Part shown: positions 22,540 through 35,102 of the stretch, piece by piece | Layout: every line of letters begins with the position of its first letter | How positions within the stretch are numbered: position 1 is the stretch's first letter | From: Bidens hawaiensis | Taxonomy: Eukaryota > Streptophyta > Magnoliopsida > Asterales > Asteraceae | Assembly (NCBI GenBank): GCA_021521415.1 | Contig: JAIQDT010000188.1 | Location: 2,852,001-2,916,000 of the forward strand | Length of the DNA: 64,000 nt | Reading direction: 5' to 3' | Program-made: the position numbers and the translations under genes | The notes under the pieces: generated by a model | The model's input: only the letters and a program-made list of their open reading frames with translations | Databases searched by the model: none | What the model was told of the DNA's origin: nothing

Positions 22540-22581
22540 TTCCCCTCCTCACACTTGAATCTCACATTGTCCATAATGTGA
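22540..22581 (-). promoter_or_regulatory. Second hairpin plus PPT-like tract, downstream of integrase
   Basis: On the - strand: TCACATT, loop ATGGAC, AATGTGA, then GATT and CAAGTGTGAGGAGGGGAA. The layout is the same as at 21101-21138 but with a different stem sequence. It lies about 250 bp after the last recognisable integrase residues. It may be an internal polypurine tract. Confidence 0.55.
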
Positions 22582-22829
22582 AAAGATTCATAAAAGATTA
22601 ATAATAAGATTCATATGAAGTATGGAGGGTAAAACGGAAAGGAACTTCCCTACGGGCCAACGAAATTTTGACAGAGCGTCCCCTGTTGTTCGTCCGTTTT
22701 CCTGTAGTGTACCTATATAAAAACTGCATACGACCAACAAGCATAATAATACTTAAAACTATTATTATTATTATTATTTTATTTATTTATTATATATTTT
22801 TAACCTTATTTCAATGCCTAGTTTAATCA

Positions 22830-25800
22830 GGGTCTTGGCCAGACCTTACTTCCAAAATGTCATTGATCTGGGTGGAGGATTAGTACCTCCGAGATGGTCT
22901 CGAATGGTCCATAGATGTATGGGTTTAATCGATGTCCATTAAATTTGAACTTGTGGCCGTCAGAATTTGAAATCTCAACTTCCCCATAGTAAAAAACTGA
23001 TTCAACTATGTGTGGACCTGTCCAACGAGATTTCAATTTTCCTGGGAAAAATCGTAAACGTGTGTTACATAACAGTACACGGTCGCCAACTTGAAATTTC
23101 TTGTTTCCTTTTAAATGGGTGTCGTGTAAACTTTAGTCTTTTCTTTGTAAGACCAGGAATTCTCATATGCCAGTGCTCTTAGTTCTTCGAGCTCGTGAAT
23201 CTGATCTTCTCGGTTTTTACCGGCGAACATTAGATCAAATTCACTGCTCTCATAGCCCAACACGCTTTGTGTTCTAGTTCTACGAGTATATGACATGCCT
23301 TCCCATAAACAAGTTTGAATGGTGTTGTTCCTATGGGGGTTTTGTAAGCCGTCCTGAGGGCCCACAAAGCGTCATCTAACTTTTCTGCCAAATTTTTGCG
23401 ATTCATTCCTATATTTCTTTCTAAAATCCTTTTAATTCCTCGATTCGAGACCTCTACTTGCCCATTGGTCAGAGGGTGATATGGTGTTGCCAGTCGGTGG
23501 TGAACCCCATATCGTGCTAAAACTTTTTCCATCAGAGCGTTACAGAAGTGGATACCTCTGTCGCTGATTAGGGCTTTCGGAGTACCGAATCGTGAAAATA
23601 ACTTTTTCAGAAATCGTACAACTACTCGAGCATCGTTAGTGGGAAGAGCTTGTGCTTCTACCCATTTATACACGTAGTCGACGGCTACAAGGATGTACTT
23701 ATTTCTGAATGAGTTAGAAAATAGGCCCATGAAATCTATTCCCCATACATCAAAGACCTCACAAAATTTAATGCCCTTTTGAGCCATCTCATTTTTGGCG
23801 GAGATATTTCCGGATCTTTGACAAGCATCGCATGCTTGGATCAAAGCATGTGTGTCTTTATATATGGTGGGCCAGAAAAATCCTGCATCAAACACTTTTC
23901 TGACCGTGGTGGCTGTACTGTGGTGTCCCCCAGTGGGTCCTTCATGGCAGTGTTTGAGAATATCTAAGGCTTCCTTTCCTGATACACACCTATGAACTAC
24001 CTTATCGGCACATATCCTAAACAAGTAAGGGTCTTCCCAGAAGTAGAACTTAAGGTCGGAGAAGAATTTCTTCCGCTGCTGATGAGTGAGCCATTTCCTT
24101 AAGATTCTACATGCTAAATAGTTCGCGAAATCAGCAAACCAAGGACTTTCATCTTCCTCCTGCATGACTGCTAGGATATGCATGAGAACATCATGCGGAA
24201 AATTATCATTGATAATTTCCTCGTGGTGTCCTTTTGAAGCTGGCATTCTAAGCGCGAAAGATGGTCTACGGCTACATTTTCTGCTCCTTTTTTTGTCCTT
24301 AACTTCAATGTCGAATTCTTGTAGTAGTAGAATCCATCGGATGAGTCTAGGTTTTGCATCTTGTTTGTTGAAGAGGTATCTTATGGCGGCATGGTCGGTG
24401 TAAACTATGGTTTTGGAAAGAACTAGATAGGATCTAAATTTTTCAAAGGCAAATACTACTGCTAGCAACTCTTTCTCTGTTGTGGTGTAATTTTCTTGTG
24501 CATCGTTCAGAGTTTTACTTGCATAGTAAATTGGGTGAAAATGTTTTTCTTTGCGTTGTCCGAGTACGGCTCCAACTGCAAAGTCACTTGCATCGCATAT
24601 GATCTCAAATGGAAGGGTCCAATAGGGTGTAGTCATGATTGGTGCGTTGACAAGTTTTTCTTTTAATGTGTTGAATGATTCAACACATTCTTCAGAGAAG
24701 ACGAATGGTGTATCTTTCTCCAGAAGTTTGGTCATAGGTCTTGCAATTTTGGAGAAGTCTTTTATGAAGCGGCGGTAGAAGCCTGCGTGACCTAGAAAAC
24801 TTCTAATGGCTCTGACTGAAGTTGGTGGTGGAAGTTTGGATATGGTTTCTACTTTGGCTCTATCAACTTCTAGTCCTGCTTGGGAAATCTTATGACCTAG
24901 AACGATGCCTTCTTTGACCATGAAATGGCATTTCTCCCAGTTGAGTACTAAGTTTACTTCTTCACACCTAGCCAACATTTTGTCTAGGTTTTTCAGACAA
25001 TGATCGAAGGAATCTCCAAACACTGAGAAGTCGTCCATGAAGACTTCCATAGAGTTTTCGATCATTTCATGAAAGATGGCCACCATGCAACGTTGGAAGG
25101 TGGCTGGAGCATTACATAGTCCAAATGGCATTCTTCGGTAGGCGAAGGTTCCATACGGACATGTAAATGTGGTTTTCTCCTGATCCTCAGGAGCGATGGG
25201 AATTTGAAAGTATCCGGAGAATCCATCAAGAAAACTGTAGAACATTTTTCCATATAATCGCTCAAGCATTTGGTCAATAAAAGGAAGTGGAAAATGATCT
25301 TTTCTTGTGGCGTCATTAAGCTTCCGGTAGTCGATGCAAACTCGCCAGCCTATAATGGTCCTCATTGGTATTAGCTCGTCCTTCTCGTTCATTACGACCG
25401 TCATTCCTCCCTTCTTGGGCACCACTTGAACGTGACTTACCTAAGGTGAATGCGAGATTGGGTAGATTAATCCGGCATCAAGGAGTTTGATTACTTCTTT
25501 CTTCACCACATCTTGCATGTTGGGATTCAGACGTCTTTGATGTTGGACCACGGGTTTGTATTCTTCCTCCATGAGAATTTTGTGAGTACAAAAGGAGGGA
25601 CTGATGCCCTTGATATCCATGATCTTCCATGCGATGGCCTTCTTATGGTTTTTGAGAACCTTAAGAAGTTCGTCTTTCTCTTCTTTGGAAAGGTGAGATG
25701 AAATAATTACTAGGAGTTGAGAATCTTTTTCTAAAAAGGCGTATTCGAGATGGTTTGGTAGTTCTTTTAACTCTAAGGCTGGTGGTTCTTCGATTGATGG

Positions 25801-26469
25801 TTTTGATTTTTCGTTGCATTCGGTGATCTCACATACTACATCTGATGCTTCCTGATAGTTAGCATTGAGATTTCAATTTCCTAAAATGGATATGGTGGTG
25901 GTTTCGGTTAAGACTTGTGTTTCGAGTTGGTAAGTGATGGAGGAATCTCTCACATAGCAACTCACGATAGAATCGATGATGTCGACACAATATAATGTGT
26001 CATCGTGATATTGCGGATATTGCATAGATTTTCCTATGTCAAAAGTGATTGCCTCGTCATTGACCCTGAGAGTGAGTTTTCCGGTGCAAACATCAATAAT
26101 AGCCTTTGCAGTGGCTAAGAAAGGTCTTCCTAAAATCAGAGGTACACTTTTGTCTTCCTCCATCTCTAGAATCACAAAATCTACTGAGAAAACGAACTTG
26201 TCAATTTTGACAAGCATGTTTTCAACAATGCGCCGAGGATATTTAACGGATCGGTTAGCTAACTGAATGCTCATGCATGTGGGTTTTGGTTCTCCTATCC
26301 GTAGTTTTGAAAAAACCGCATAAGGCATTAAATTAATACTAGCTCCTAGGTCAGCCAGGGCATTGCTAACAGACAAATTTCCTATGAGACAAGGGATAGT
26401 AAAGCTCCCTGGATCGGTCATTTTCGGCGGCATCTTGCTTTGGAGGATAGCTGAGCATTCTTTACTCAA
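22830..26469 (-). pseudogene. pol (protease, RT, RNase H, integrase) of the - strand Ty3 element
   Basis: One frame runs from 26469 to 23230 with only two in-frame stops: TGA at 25875-25873, and a TAG near 25440 where a W is expected. Protease: ADLGASINLMP. RT: the YRKLN region, [15 protein letters not shown] and the FMDDFSVFG catalytic box (~25040). RNase [36 protein letters not shown]. Integrase: an HHCC zinc domain ([14 protein letters not shown]), then the catalytic residues in [15 protein letters not shown] and GQVEVSNRG (D, D, E). Near 23230 the frame shifts; the remaining integrase C-terminus (ELEELRALAYENSWSYK and a FYYGEVEIS stretch) lies in other frames to ~22830. There is no chromodomain. 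The product would be a polyprotein for cytoplasmic reverse transcription and nuclear integration; this copy cannot make it whole. Confidence 0.9.
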
Positions 26470-28253
26470 GGTGACTTGCTAGAGCTCCTATAGCTTCCTT
26501 TTGTTGGTCAACACCTTTGAGAAACTTTGCATATGTCGGCATTTGAGAAATGGCTTCGATGAAAGGGATGTTGATGTGGAGTTGTTTGAAGAGTTCGAAA
26601 AACTTCCCGTACTGAGCTTCCAATAGTTCCTGCTTCAGCCGTCCGGGGTATGGAATAGGTGGAATATATGTTCGGACAGGCTCCTTGGGTTGTACGGTGC
26701 CCGTTAGGATCAATCTCTCCTTTGTTTTATCAAGGGGTTCCTTTTCCGTGACTGGTTCTGAAGTTGGTGATGCAACAGTGTTTGTGCCACTTCTTAATGT
26801 AACAGTGTTGGCTGCTGCATTTGGGTTTGTTATAGTGTTGCTTGGAAGAGCGTCGGGTGGTCTTTCTGACAATTGTTGGGCAATCTGTCCTATCTGAGTT
26901 TCTAGATACCGCAATGATGCTTGTTGACTTTGCAGGTCAGCTTCATGTTTCAGCAATACTCCGATGATATCAACAGCTCTTTATTCGGCCTTCTTTTCAG
27001 CTTCATTTGTTTTGGTCATGATTTGAATCAACATTTCTTCGATATTTGAGTAGCTCGGATGTTGATGGCTACTTGAACTTTGATCTTGGAATTGGGGTTT
27101 AGGTTGGAATGATTGATTCATCGGTCTTTTCTCGAATCCGGGTAGGGGTTTAGTGTCACCTCTGTCTTTCCAACTGAAAGTCGGGTGGTTCCTCCATCCT
27201 GGATTGTAGTTGTTGCTGAAAGCGTTGTTTTGTCGAGCGATGAAATCGACTTCTTCCATGGTCATAATGACTTGTTTACAGTCACTTGTCTTATGACTCC
27301 CTCCACAAGTGTCACAGGTAAGTCTGGTTTTTGATAGCTCGGCTTGAAGTTGCTCGAATTTTTAGAAAGGGCTTCAAGCTGTGCTGTGACAATAGTGTTG
27401 GAATCGACGTGGTGTATTCCTTTATGGGTTGGTGTAGATCTTGGTGGGTTGTAAGAGAAACTCTTCTTTGCGGCCTTTTCCAGGACTTCAAATGCTTCGT
27501 TAGGTGATTTGGATCCCAGGTCTCCACCAGCGATTTGGTCGATGGCCTGTTTGTTTTTACTGGATTGTGCGTCAAAGAAAGTTTGTACTTGTAAGCATAC
27601 ACTCAGTCCATGGTGTGGACATCTTCTCAGAAGACTTTATATATTTCCCATGCTGCGTGTAGCGATTCATCATCATCGTTCCGGAATCCGGTAATGCTGG
27701 CTCGGTATTTGGCAGTTTTGTGAGGCGGAAAATATTTGAGGAGAAATTGTTCAACCATCTGGTCCCAAGTGGTGATGGAACCAGAGGAAATAGATTCTAT
27801 CCATTCTAGGTCTTGGGCCCTTATGGAGAAAGGAAAGAGTTTGAGTTTGATTTGATCGTCTGAACAGTTTTGGATTTTAAAAGTTTTGCAGATTCGTAGA
27901 AATCGAGATATGTGAGAAAGAGGGTCTTTGTCGAGGAGACCATGAAATTGAACTGAATTTTCCACCATATGAATGGTGCTTGATTTGATTTCGAAATTTT
28001 CAGTGATTTCGGGTGGAGCCACTCCATTGCCGTAGCCTTCGAGAGTTGGCTTGGCATACTGGCTCATGTTCGGCTCTTTATTTTGGGCCGCCATAATTTC
28101 TTCGGTTTGATTTTCTCCTTATGTGGTGGCGTCTACTGATTCGTCTTTGATTGCTTCGGCGGTTTCTGCAGTCCGTTTACGAGTTCGTCGACGAAAGATT
28201 CGTTCCGGTTCAGAAATTGGTGAAACAAGCTCAGGCTCAAAAGTAGAGGATAT
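26462..28253 (-). pseudogene. gag of the - strand Ty3 element
   Basis: The start codon is lost (ATA at 28253-28251, where the sister fragment has ATG), and a serine TCA has become the stop TAA at 28121-28119. The capsid-type domain is at 28094-27627 (HGLLDKDPLSHISRFLRIC, LKLFPFSIRAQDLEWI, FLLKYFPPHKTAKYR), as in retrotransposon gag family proteins. Frameshifts near 27610 and 27300 follow. A zinc knuckle C-DT-C-GGS-H-KTSD-C lies near 27313-27275 (C-x2-C-x3-H-x4-C, a spacing I associate with Athila gag). Downstream segments (26956-26462) include the proline-rich linker and FELFKQLHINIPFIEAI. The reading frame overlaps the protease frame by a few bases. Confidence 0.85.
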
Positions 28254-28558
28254 ACATGAGACCAAATCAAAATTAAACACTAAAGTAAAAGTTAGCTAAA
28301 CTTAGTCTAAAAGGTTAGTCTAATATAAAACTACGAGTTATGCTACGCTATTTTTAAAGTAAACTAAGGTCTAAATTAATTAAGCAAAAGTAAAGTAGGG
28401 TAACTAAAGGTAAAAAGTAGGTAGGCTAGCCGTAAAATTATGTATTTTAGTATTTAGTAAAAAAGAATAAAGATAAAATAAAATAGAAGTTAAAAAATTT
28501 GTACAATTATAGACAATGATTAAATTAAAACTTGGATTGTTCTTAGAAACGTACCGTG

Positions 28559-28576
28559 TCCCCGGCAACGGCGCCA
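28559..28576 (-). promoter_or_regulatory. Primer binding site for tRNA-Asp
   Basis: The complement is TGGCGCCGTTGCCGGGGA, which pairs with the 3' end of plant tRNA-Asp. It lies seven bases inside the 5' LTR end at 28584. This is the usual primer of Athila/Tat elements. Confidence 0.9.
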
Positions 28577-28583
28577 AACACTT

Positions 28584-30444
28584 TGATGTGTGCGTGCTAG
28601 TGGTATAAAATATGAAAGGTTGGATGATTTGCTTTTGCAAAAGATCGTGTTTTAAATTTGTAAAAGTGATTTCTACAAAGACTAAACACATACAAAATAG
28701 GCAAGTGTACCTATCGTATATGTAGAATAGTATTGGTAAGAACCAAGTATCGATCCGTGGACACAAATGTTTTCTAATAATGAACCGTTGTTTTACTTTA
28801 ATCGAAGGTTTTAATCATTTTGGGGTTAATTTTATTCAAACTTCTTATAAAATATAAATACTTATATATATATAATATATAGGTGACCAAGAAAAGAGAT
28901 TCTAAACGAGTTGTTCAATTATGCAAAGGTTACCATCTAAGATCAAAATCCACTTCATTTTAGCATTGATAAATAATATTTGAACATGTGGTAAACTTGC
29001 CATAATAATATATGATAGATAGCTCCTTAAACCTTAAGTGAGCATCTTTGGCACTAAGGAGATAGCATGCGCATTTTAAATTCCACCCTTTCCTAATGTC
29101 ATGCCATCTCATTGATGTCAATTTAAGTTGGCAAGTAGTTTCGTAAAGCAGAAAGATTAGGATTGACTTCGATTTCTCAAATACCAATTCTAACAACTTC
29201 GGATGGTTGTAGTTTAGTCACACAACCTCCCCTTGGTTGATTTATGTAGGTTATAATTACACATTCCATTAACATATGATTTCTTTAACTAATTTGATAT
29301 CCTAAGCAAAGCCATTTTCGGATTACCAAGGTTTAGAAAAATACATCATAACTTATATCTCATCATTTCTAAGTGCAATATAAGGATCCATGTTTCGATA
29401 ATGTATCAAAGTATTTCCATTTTTCAAGAACATGAATCGATCATGAACGATTGCCAATGGAATTGACAACCACCAACTTTGAATTAGTGATTTAGGATTG
29501 TGAAACATATCTTATCAAAAGATAATTGTAATATAACCATGTACTTTACTAGACTACACCACATGTTTTATATAATTATCAAGTAAAACAAAGCTTCTTC
29601 ATAGATTTTAGATGGTAAAAGAAGTTTAGCTCATAATGAGCATGATAATAAACATTAAGATGAATGATAATAACAAATACATGATTAAACTTGGAACAAT
29701 CTAACCAAATGTAGATGAATCTTCCTTCTTAATGATGATGATAATGGATGATGATGATGGTTGATGGTGATGACCTCCAAGCCTTCAAACTCTTCACTAG
29801 ATCTTCAAAGTGAGTGTTAGTGTGTGTTTTTATAAGAGAGAACCGAATAGATTTCTTTTCAAGGCACACCAAATGAGTGCAACATGAGCAACTAGTTATA
29901 GGCAATCTGGATAGTGAGGCACGGCCCCGTTCTTGATGAGCACGCCTCCGTGCATTTTTAAGACATGTGCCAGATTTGTTTTGTTTTTTCTGTGACGTGC
30001 TAACGGCCCCGTGGTTGAGAGGCACGGCCCCGTGCTTTTTAGTGACATGTGCTAATTCTTTTTGTCGTTTCTGGAAGGTAAGCACGGCCCGGTGCTTCCT
30101 AAGGCACGCCCGCGTGCTTTTTAGTGACATGTGCTAATTATTTTTGTCGTTTCTGAAAGGTGAGCACAGCCCCGTGCTTCCAAAAGCACGGCCCCGTGTT
30201 TCCTGAAAGCACAGCCCCGTGTTTCCAAAAGCACAGCCCCATGTTTCCTGAAAGCACAGCCCAATGTTTTGATGTTTTCTTTGGTTTTTCTTGGCTTTTC
30301 ATTCGTTTCTTCGTTTGAGGCTTGGATTCACCTGAAAATACATTTTAACATGATAAGTAGTTATTTTAACTATATTATACGATAGAAGTTGCAGTTTTTA
30401 GAGATTATTTAATGCTAAAAAGATGTATATTTTTATATACATCA
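28584..30444 (-). mobile_element. 5' LTR of the - strand Ty3 element
   Basis: The ends TGATGTGTGCG and ATATACATCA match 19464-21100. It is 1861 bp and the longer of the two. It contains the 206-bp segment absent from the sister LTR, GATGAT simple repeats near 29735-29770 and the GCACGGCCCCGTGC array at 29915-30270. To the right it abuts the broken helicase gene. Confidence 0.9.
29915..30270. repeat. GCACGGCCCCGTGC array, second copy
   Basis: Homologous to 20590-20935. Individual hairpins carry different point changes in the two LTRs (for example GCACGGCCCGGTGC, GCACAGCCCAATG), so the array is decaying after insertion. Confidence 0.85.
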
Positions 30445-33400
30445 ACTCATGTTATCTGTAAGTTTATAGATCTTGAAACTGTGCCACAGATAAGATCTAG
30501 GCAATGTCGAAGCAAGAATGGTCAACTTTGGCGCCTTAGATATTATTGGAAGTGTCTGTCTGAAGTCTCCACCTAGTAAGACCGATTTTCCTCCAAATGG
30601 TTTAACCTCATAATTGAATAGATCCCTAAGTGATCTGTCTAGAGACTCGAAGCACCGACGGTCGTTCATTGGAGCCTCATCCCAGATTATAAGTGAAGTT
30701 TCTGTCAGTAATTGTGTTAGTTGTGTGTTTTTCTTAATGTGACAGGGTGAGTTATCAGTTACGTCTAACGGGATTTTGAATCTTGAATGAGCCGTTCGGC
30801 CCAAAGGAAGTAGCAATGATGTTATGCCAAAGGCTGCAACAACTAACACGATGCTACCAGTTGAACGTAATGCTGATATTATTGTTGTCCATAAAAATGT
30901 TTTCCCGGTTCCTCCATGACCATACAGAAACACAAAGATCTGACGATGCGAGGCGACTGCAGAAGTGACATCCTCATAAATTCTGCTTTGTTGAAGGTTA
31001 AGCTTAGATCTGTTTGTAGTGTGTTCAGTTGATAGCATGTGGCGATCATAATTCCTCTCTTCCATTAAAAGTCTGGTTTGCAGCTGCTGAAGCAAACCAT
31101 GTCTTGGCATAGGCAGACTATAATCAGATAGAGAAATTGATGGTGTGGCAGATTGGACTAACAGTTCTAGTTCGTATAGAACATATTGCCAAAGATTGTC
31201 ATCATTAGCGATACCATGGTTCCTCAAACCATCGCCTGCCATCTTACGCCATTGTTTTTCCCACTTGCGCAAAGGGTCTGTTATTTCACAAAACGATTGC
31301 ATTTGAGTGAATAATGCGCGTAGTTCGTCGGCGGTGGCCCAAACTGAAGCCTCCTCACAGGCAGTTGACCATTCGACATCGTCACCCAGTAAGCCTAACT
31401 TTTCACACGCCATTCGAAAGGTTCCACAAACCTGTCTGTTAACTGTTCGTATGGACATGAAGGATGTACAACCTCTTTGATAGCCCAACAACATACGTAA
31501 GAAGAAGGTCTCTCTGCTGCTAGGATTTATGTAGACCAGCCTTCCGATTGCAGGGGATTTGTTCGATGTGCGTCTTGTCCATACTTTATATTCCCACTTG
31601 TACTCTGACAAATAGTCAATGTATCGTAGGTGACGACCACTGGCGTCCCTAGCGTTGTTGGATAGCCACTCTGTTAAAGTTTTCCGTGTGCTAAAAGTAT
31701 TAGTTGCTACATTCTCAAGCAGATATGTTTCTCTGAAAGCGACATTCTGCATGTTCTCTTACTGAACGGCTAGTATTTGTACAACTGGATTTCTAACGTG
31801 AATGTCGAAGTTAAATATCCTCCATGCGGCTTCGTGTGGACAGATGAACCTACCGTCAACAAAGTTTTGAATTTCACTAACATTGGTGGGTTGAGGTCTA
31901 TGGCTTGTGTCCGTATCAGTTGGTGTTTTTGAGATGCTATAACGTATAAGATCAGCGCCCTTTGAAATGTACTTGAAAAGATACTTGATTAGAATGCTCC
32001 AACCACAATACTCAACATTGATATGAGCCATAAAACGTGAAGATAGAGTACGGTTGTAAGGCACAACGTATCTGTTATCTATATTAACACCGCCCTTCAC
32101 GACAGAGAAACGATCTGGCCTCCTTTGGTAATGAACGTGACCATTGTCATCAAAGGAAGTTTCTGGTTCGAAGTGCTTAGGAAAGCTCTTAGAGCAAGAT
32201 CCAGAATCCATACACGGTGAATTGGGATTAAACAGCCCACATGGTCCATGAATCATTAGTTCAGTGACTATCTTGTATAGATGAGGCTCAGCCGAAGGAT
32301 CTGGTATCTCAGCAGAGATAAATTTGTCAATCTCACTCGCATCCTTGATTCTACATGTCGGGCTAACCCATAGAAGGATGTGACAGTGTGGAAGGCCTTT
32401 TTTCTAAAACTTAACCGTATATAAATCTGCATTGAAGTAATAAATGTACTTATGTAAACGCAAGATATACTTGTAAATTACAATGGTGTAACCTATAGGC
32501 AATCAAGACCGTACCTGCAAAAATTTCACCGAATATCTTGTCCGTCTTGATAAATTTTAGAAACAATCGGAGCTTTATTTGAAAGACCCTAGCAATTATA
32601 TCCGGACGGTCTGGTGACTTTAAAGAAGGAAATCGTGACAAATATCTTGTAATCTCAGGCCACTTAACGTTGCAGGTAAACGTAATGAAATATTGAGGTT
32701 TACCATGTACTCTACAGATAGCTTTGTGCATGTATCGTGGACCACCTACAAAGGATGGTGGTAATACAGTGCGTTTACCAACATCAAAAACTTCGGTGTC
32801 ACCGCGTTGAACTGCGCCTTCGGCACCCTGTAGGAACTCTGTGCGGAAGACATTTTGATTTAGTCCTATATAGTCAAGTCGGCCCTCCTAAATACAAACG
32901 TACGCGTCAACAATGAATTGTTGCAACAACCTGCCCCTCCCCCCTCAAAAGTAAGGTGTATAAGTTATATCGATCATGCAACAAATAGCTATAGTACATA
33001 TTCATCGTCAACTTTGTGTCTCGAGTTCCATCACTGACTCGAAGCATAAGTTCAAAGGACCAGCCACGCTCACCATAAAGGAATATAAGCGGGTACTGCA
33101 AGGGCATATATAATTGATGAAGTTTGTTTATACGTTGTGGCCCACCTTCTTTGTGTCGAATGACAATGTCGAAATTTGTACACATTGGATCAGCGTCTGG
33201 GATTATGGCACCTATGCAGCCTGCGGATGGCATGTCATAACATTTGTCATGTGATCCAAAGAGATGGACAGAAAAGTCAGGGACGTTGTCCGACAAACAA
33301 AGATCCCTGGTTGTACTGAAAAGTCGCACCAACTCGTTAGTAGACCCTAAGATGCTAAGAAGGATGGTAACCGTTCGAGGAGAGAGACATGATTGGTCAC

Positions 33401-34012
33401 CCGAGGTAAAGGGGTACAGACGGTTGTCTATTTCATTCTCAATATCGTACACATACATGTGTAGAATCGTGGTCTTTCATTTGGTGGAGGGCACAGAGTA
33501 CCCACCCAATGGTGAATTTAACCATTAATCTTAAAAACGTATGGACCAGAACCTCGATTTATAGTGTCATCAATTCTAGCACCGAAAGATGTCATAGAGA
33601 AAACAGAATTGTACGCACGAACGTTAGCCATAAAGTATGGTTGCTAGAAAAGATTAATGATTGTGGTATAAGGACGCCTAGGATAAGGAAGCGCAACACG
33701 ACCTCCCCTACAACATTGTGTATACCTTGATTGTTGGCTGCTAGAAGAAGAAATAGAACGTTCTTCAAACCAAAACCGAGCGTCACAGAACTCACAAACT
33801 TTATCACAATCACCGTTATCTATATAGCAGGATGCATTTATGGATGCATTACAAAGTAGTGCATATCGATGAGAAGCCTGTCTAGAAGTCTGACCATGAT
33901 GATAGTTACTAAACAGCAAGGAGTCAGTTCGAGATCTCTTACCACGTGACATGTCAAGAAACAACAGAGTAACGCACGAAGGTTGATGGTCAAGAAACAA
34001 CAGAGTAACCAT
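30445..34012 (-). pseudogene. N-terminal and central parts of the Helitron Rep/helicase
   Basis: Pieces in order from 34012: CEFCDARFWFEE (~33800), LYPFTSGDQ and NYFDIVIRHK-like segments (33458-32907), MHKAICRVHGKPQYFITFTCN (Helitron N-terminal domain, ~32731), and GLPHCHILLWVSPTCR (HUH nickase motif, ~32395). Then come MIHGPCG.. and YLFKYISKGAD, the motif holding the catalytic tyrosine region (~31980). The last frame, 31752-30445, holds the Pif1 helicase with Walker A (GHGGTGKTFLW), Walker B (LIIWDEAPM) and GGDFRQTLPI, and is cut at KLTDNM by the LTR. Stops or frameshifts lie near 33590, 32900, 32450 and 31755. The intact protein would nick, unwind and re-ligate DNA in rolling-circle transposition. 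Confidence 0.9.
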
Positions 34013-34519
34013 TATACAAAAATGTCAACTAAATCAAACCTAATAAGACAACTAACAACATAAACATAATGGTTTTTTCATGAGAACATTTCCCTAATAC
34101 GATTAACAAAAAGTAAAGTTAAACATAAACACGTACCTACAAACGAAGTCCTAACAATTTGAACAACAAAACTGGCAATAAAAGAACATAACATAATCAA
34201 TGAATTATGATGGAAGAAAAAACATTCAAGGGGTTTTTCCTAAGCTAACATGTTCTCTCAACTTTTAACACAAATAGACACCCACTTCCAGTCCAGTTGG
34301 AAAACTTATTTAAAAACCTTAACGACAGAAATAAAAGTTGACTAATATAACAAAATAAATAAATAAAGCATACACCCCTATAATTATCAAGTTTTATAAC
34401 CATATTATATTTAAGCAATTATACATTTATAATATTCAAAAAATGGATTAAACATTGTTTTGTTGGTCAGCTAGCCAATCCAACCCGGCACGTTTATACA
34501 TGCCAAGAGAACTTACTCA
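34013..34519. other. Helitron 5' region, no gene seen
   Basis: AT-rich sequence upstream of the Rep/helicase gene and presumably its leader and promoter. A specific TATA or start site cannot be assigned. Confidence 0.35.
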
Positions 34520-34527
34520 TTTGGCGC

Positions 34528-35102
34528 TAGGGATGATGAGTCGGGTTTAGGTATTCCCAAACCCATACCTAATTATTAGAATTAATCTCCCTTAATAGGT
34601 ACCCATCTGGTTTCGAATTTTCTATCGTGTTTTGACAAAATACATGTGATGTCTACATGTCAAGTATGCCCGGCCCAAAACTTAACTGTGTGTAACTGAT
34701 GCAAACACACAATGAGTAATAAAAAATAAAATAGACACTTTTAAAGTTTCACAAAAATTAAATAAGTATTGACCTACAGCACAAAGGCTTTTAAACATTT
34801 TAATTTGTAATTTGTAGAAACAAAAACTGGTATTTGTTATTTGTAACTCATCTAGAAATGGCAAATGAATAGTCTGTTATTTAGTTGATTAATTATATTT
34901 TAAAAAAATAAATATATTGGGTATATGTACACACACACAAAAGTGATATATCGGGTATATAATAGAGTAATTGTGTCAATGTTATCGAGTAATCGGGTAG
35001 TGTAATCGGGGTAATTACAAATCCAAACCTCCAATGGGACGGGTATTACCCGTCCCAATTATGTCGGGCTTCGATCGAGTTCGGCTTTCACTATCATCCC
35101 TA
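34528..35102. mobile_element. hAT-type MITE
   Basis: The ends are TAGGGATGATGAG on the left and CACTATCATCCCTA on the right, inverted over about ten bases. It is flanked by a perfect 8-bp target duplication TTTGGCGC (34520-34527 and 35103-35110), as for hAT elements. It is 575 bp with no ORF. The interior is rich in GGGTAT/TACCCG words and has a GGACGGGTATTACCCGTCC palindrome near 35037-35055. Confidence 0.85.

Larger units (their letters stand above)
18722..30444 (-). mobile_element. Compound Athila/Tat-like Ty3 retrotransposon with three LTR parts
   Basis: Order on the - strand: 5' LTR (30444-28584), PBS for tRNA-Asp, gag, protease, RT, RNase H, integrase, a small zinc-knuckle ORF, PPT, LTR (21100-19464), a second PBS/leader, a gag fragment (19136-18900), then only the last ~178 bp of a third LTR (18899-18722). 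The outer flanks ACACA (18717-18721) and ACTCA (30445-30449) agree in four of five bases and look like a decayed target duplication. The insertion lies within the Helitron helicase gene. The element lacks a chromodomain and uses tRNA-Asp, which fits the Athila/Tat group. Confidence 0.8.
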
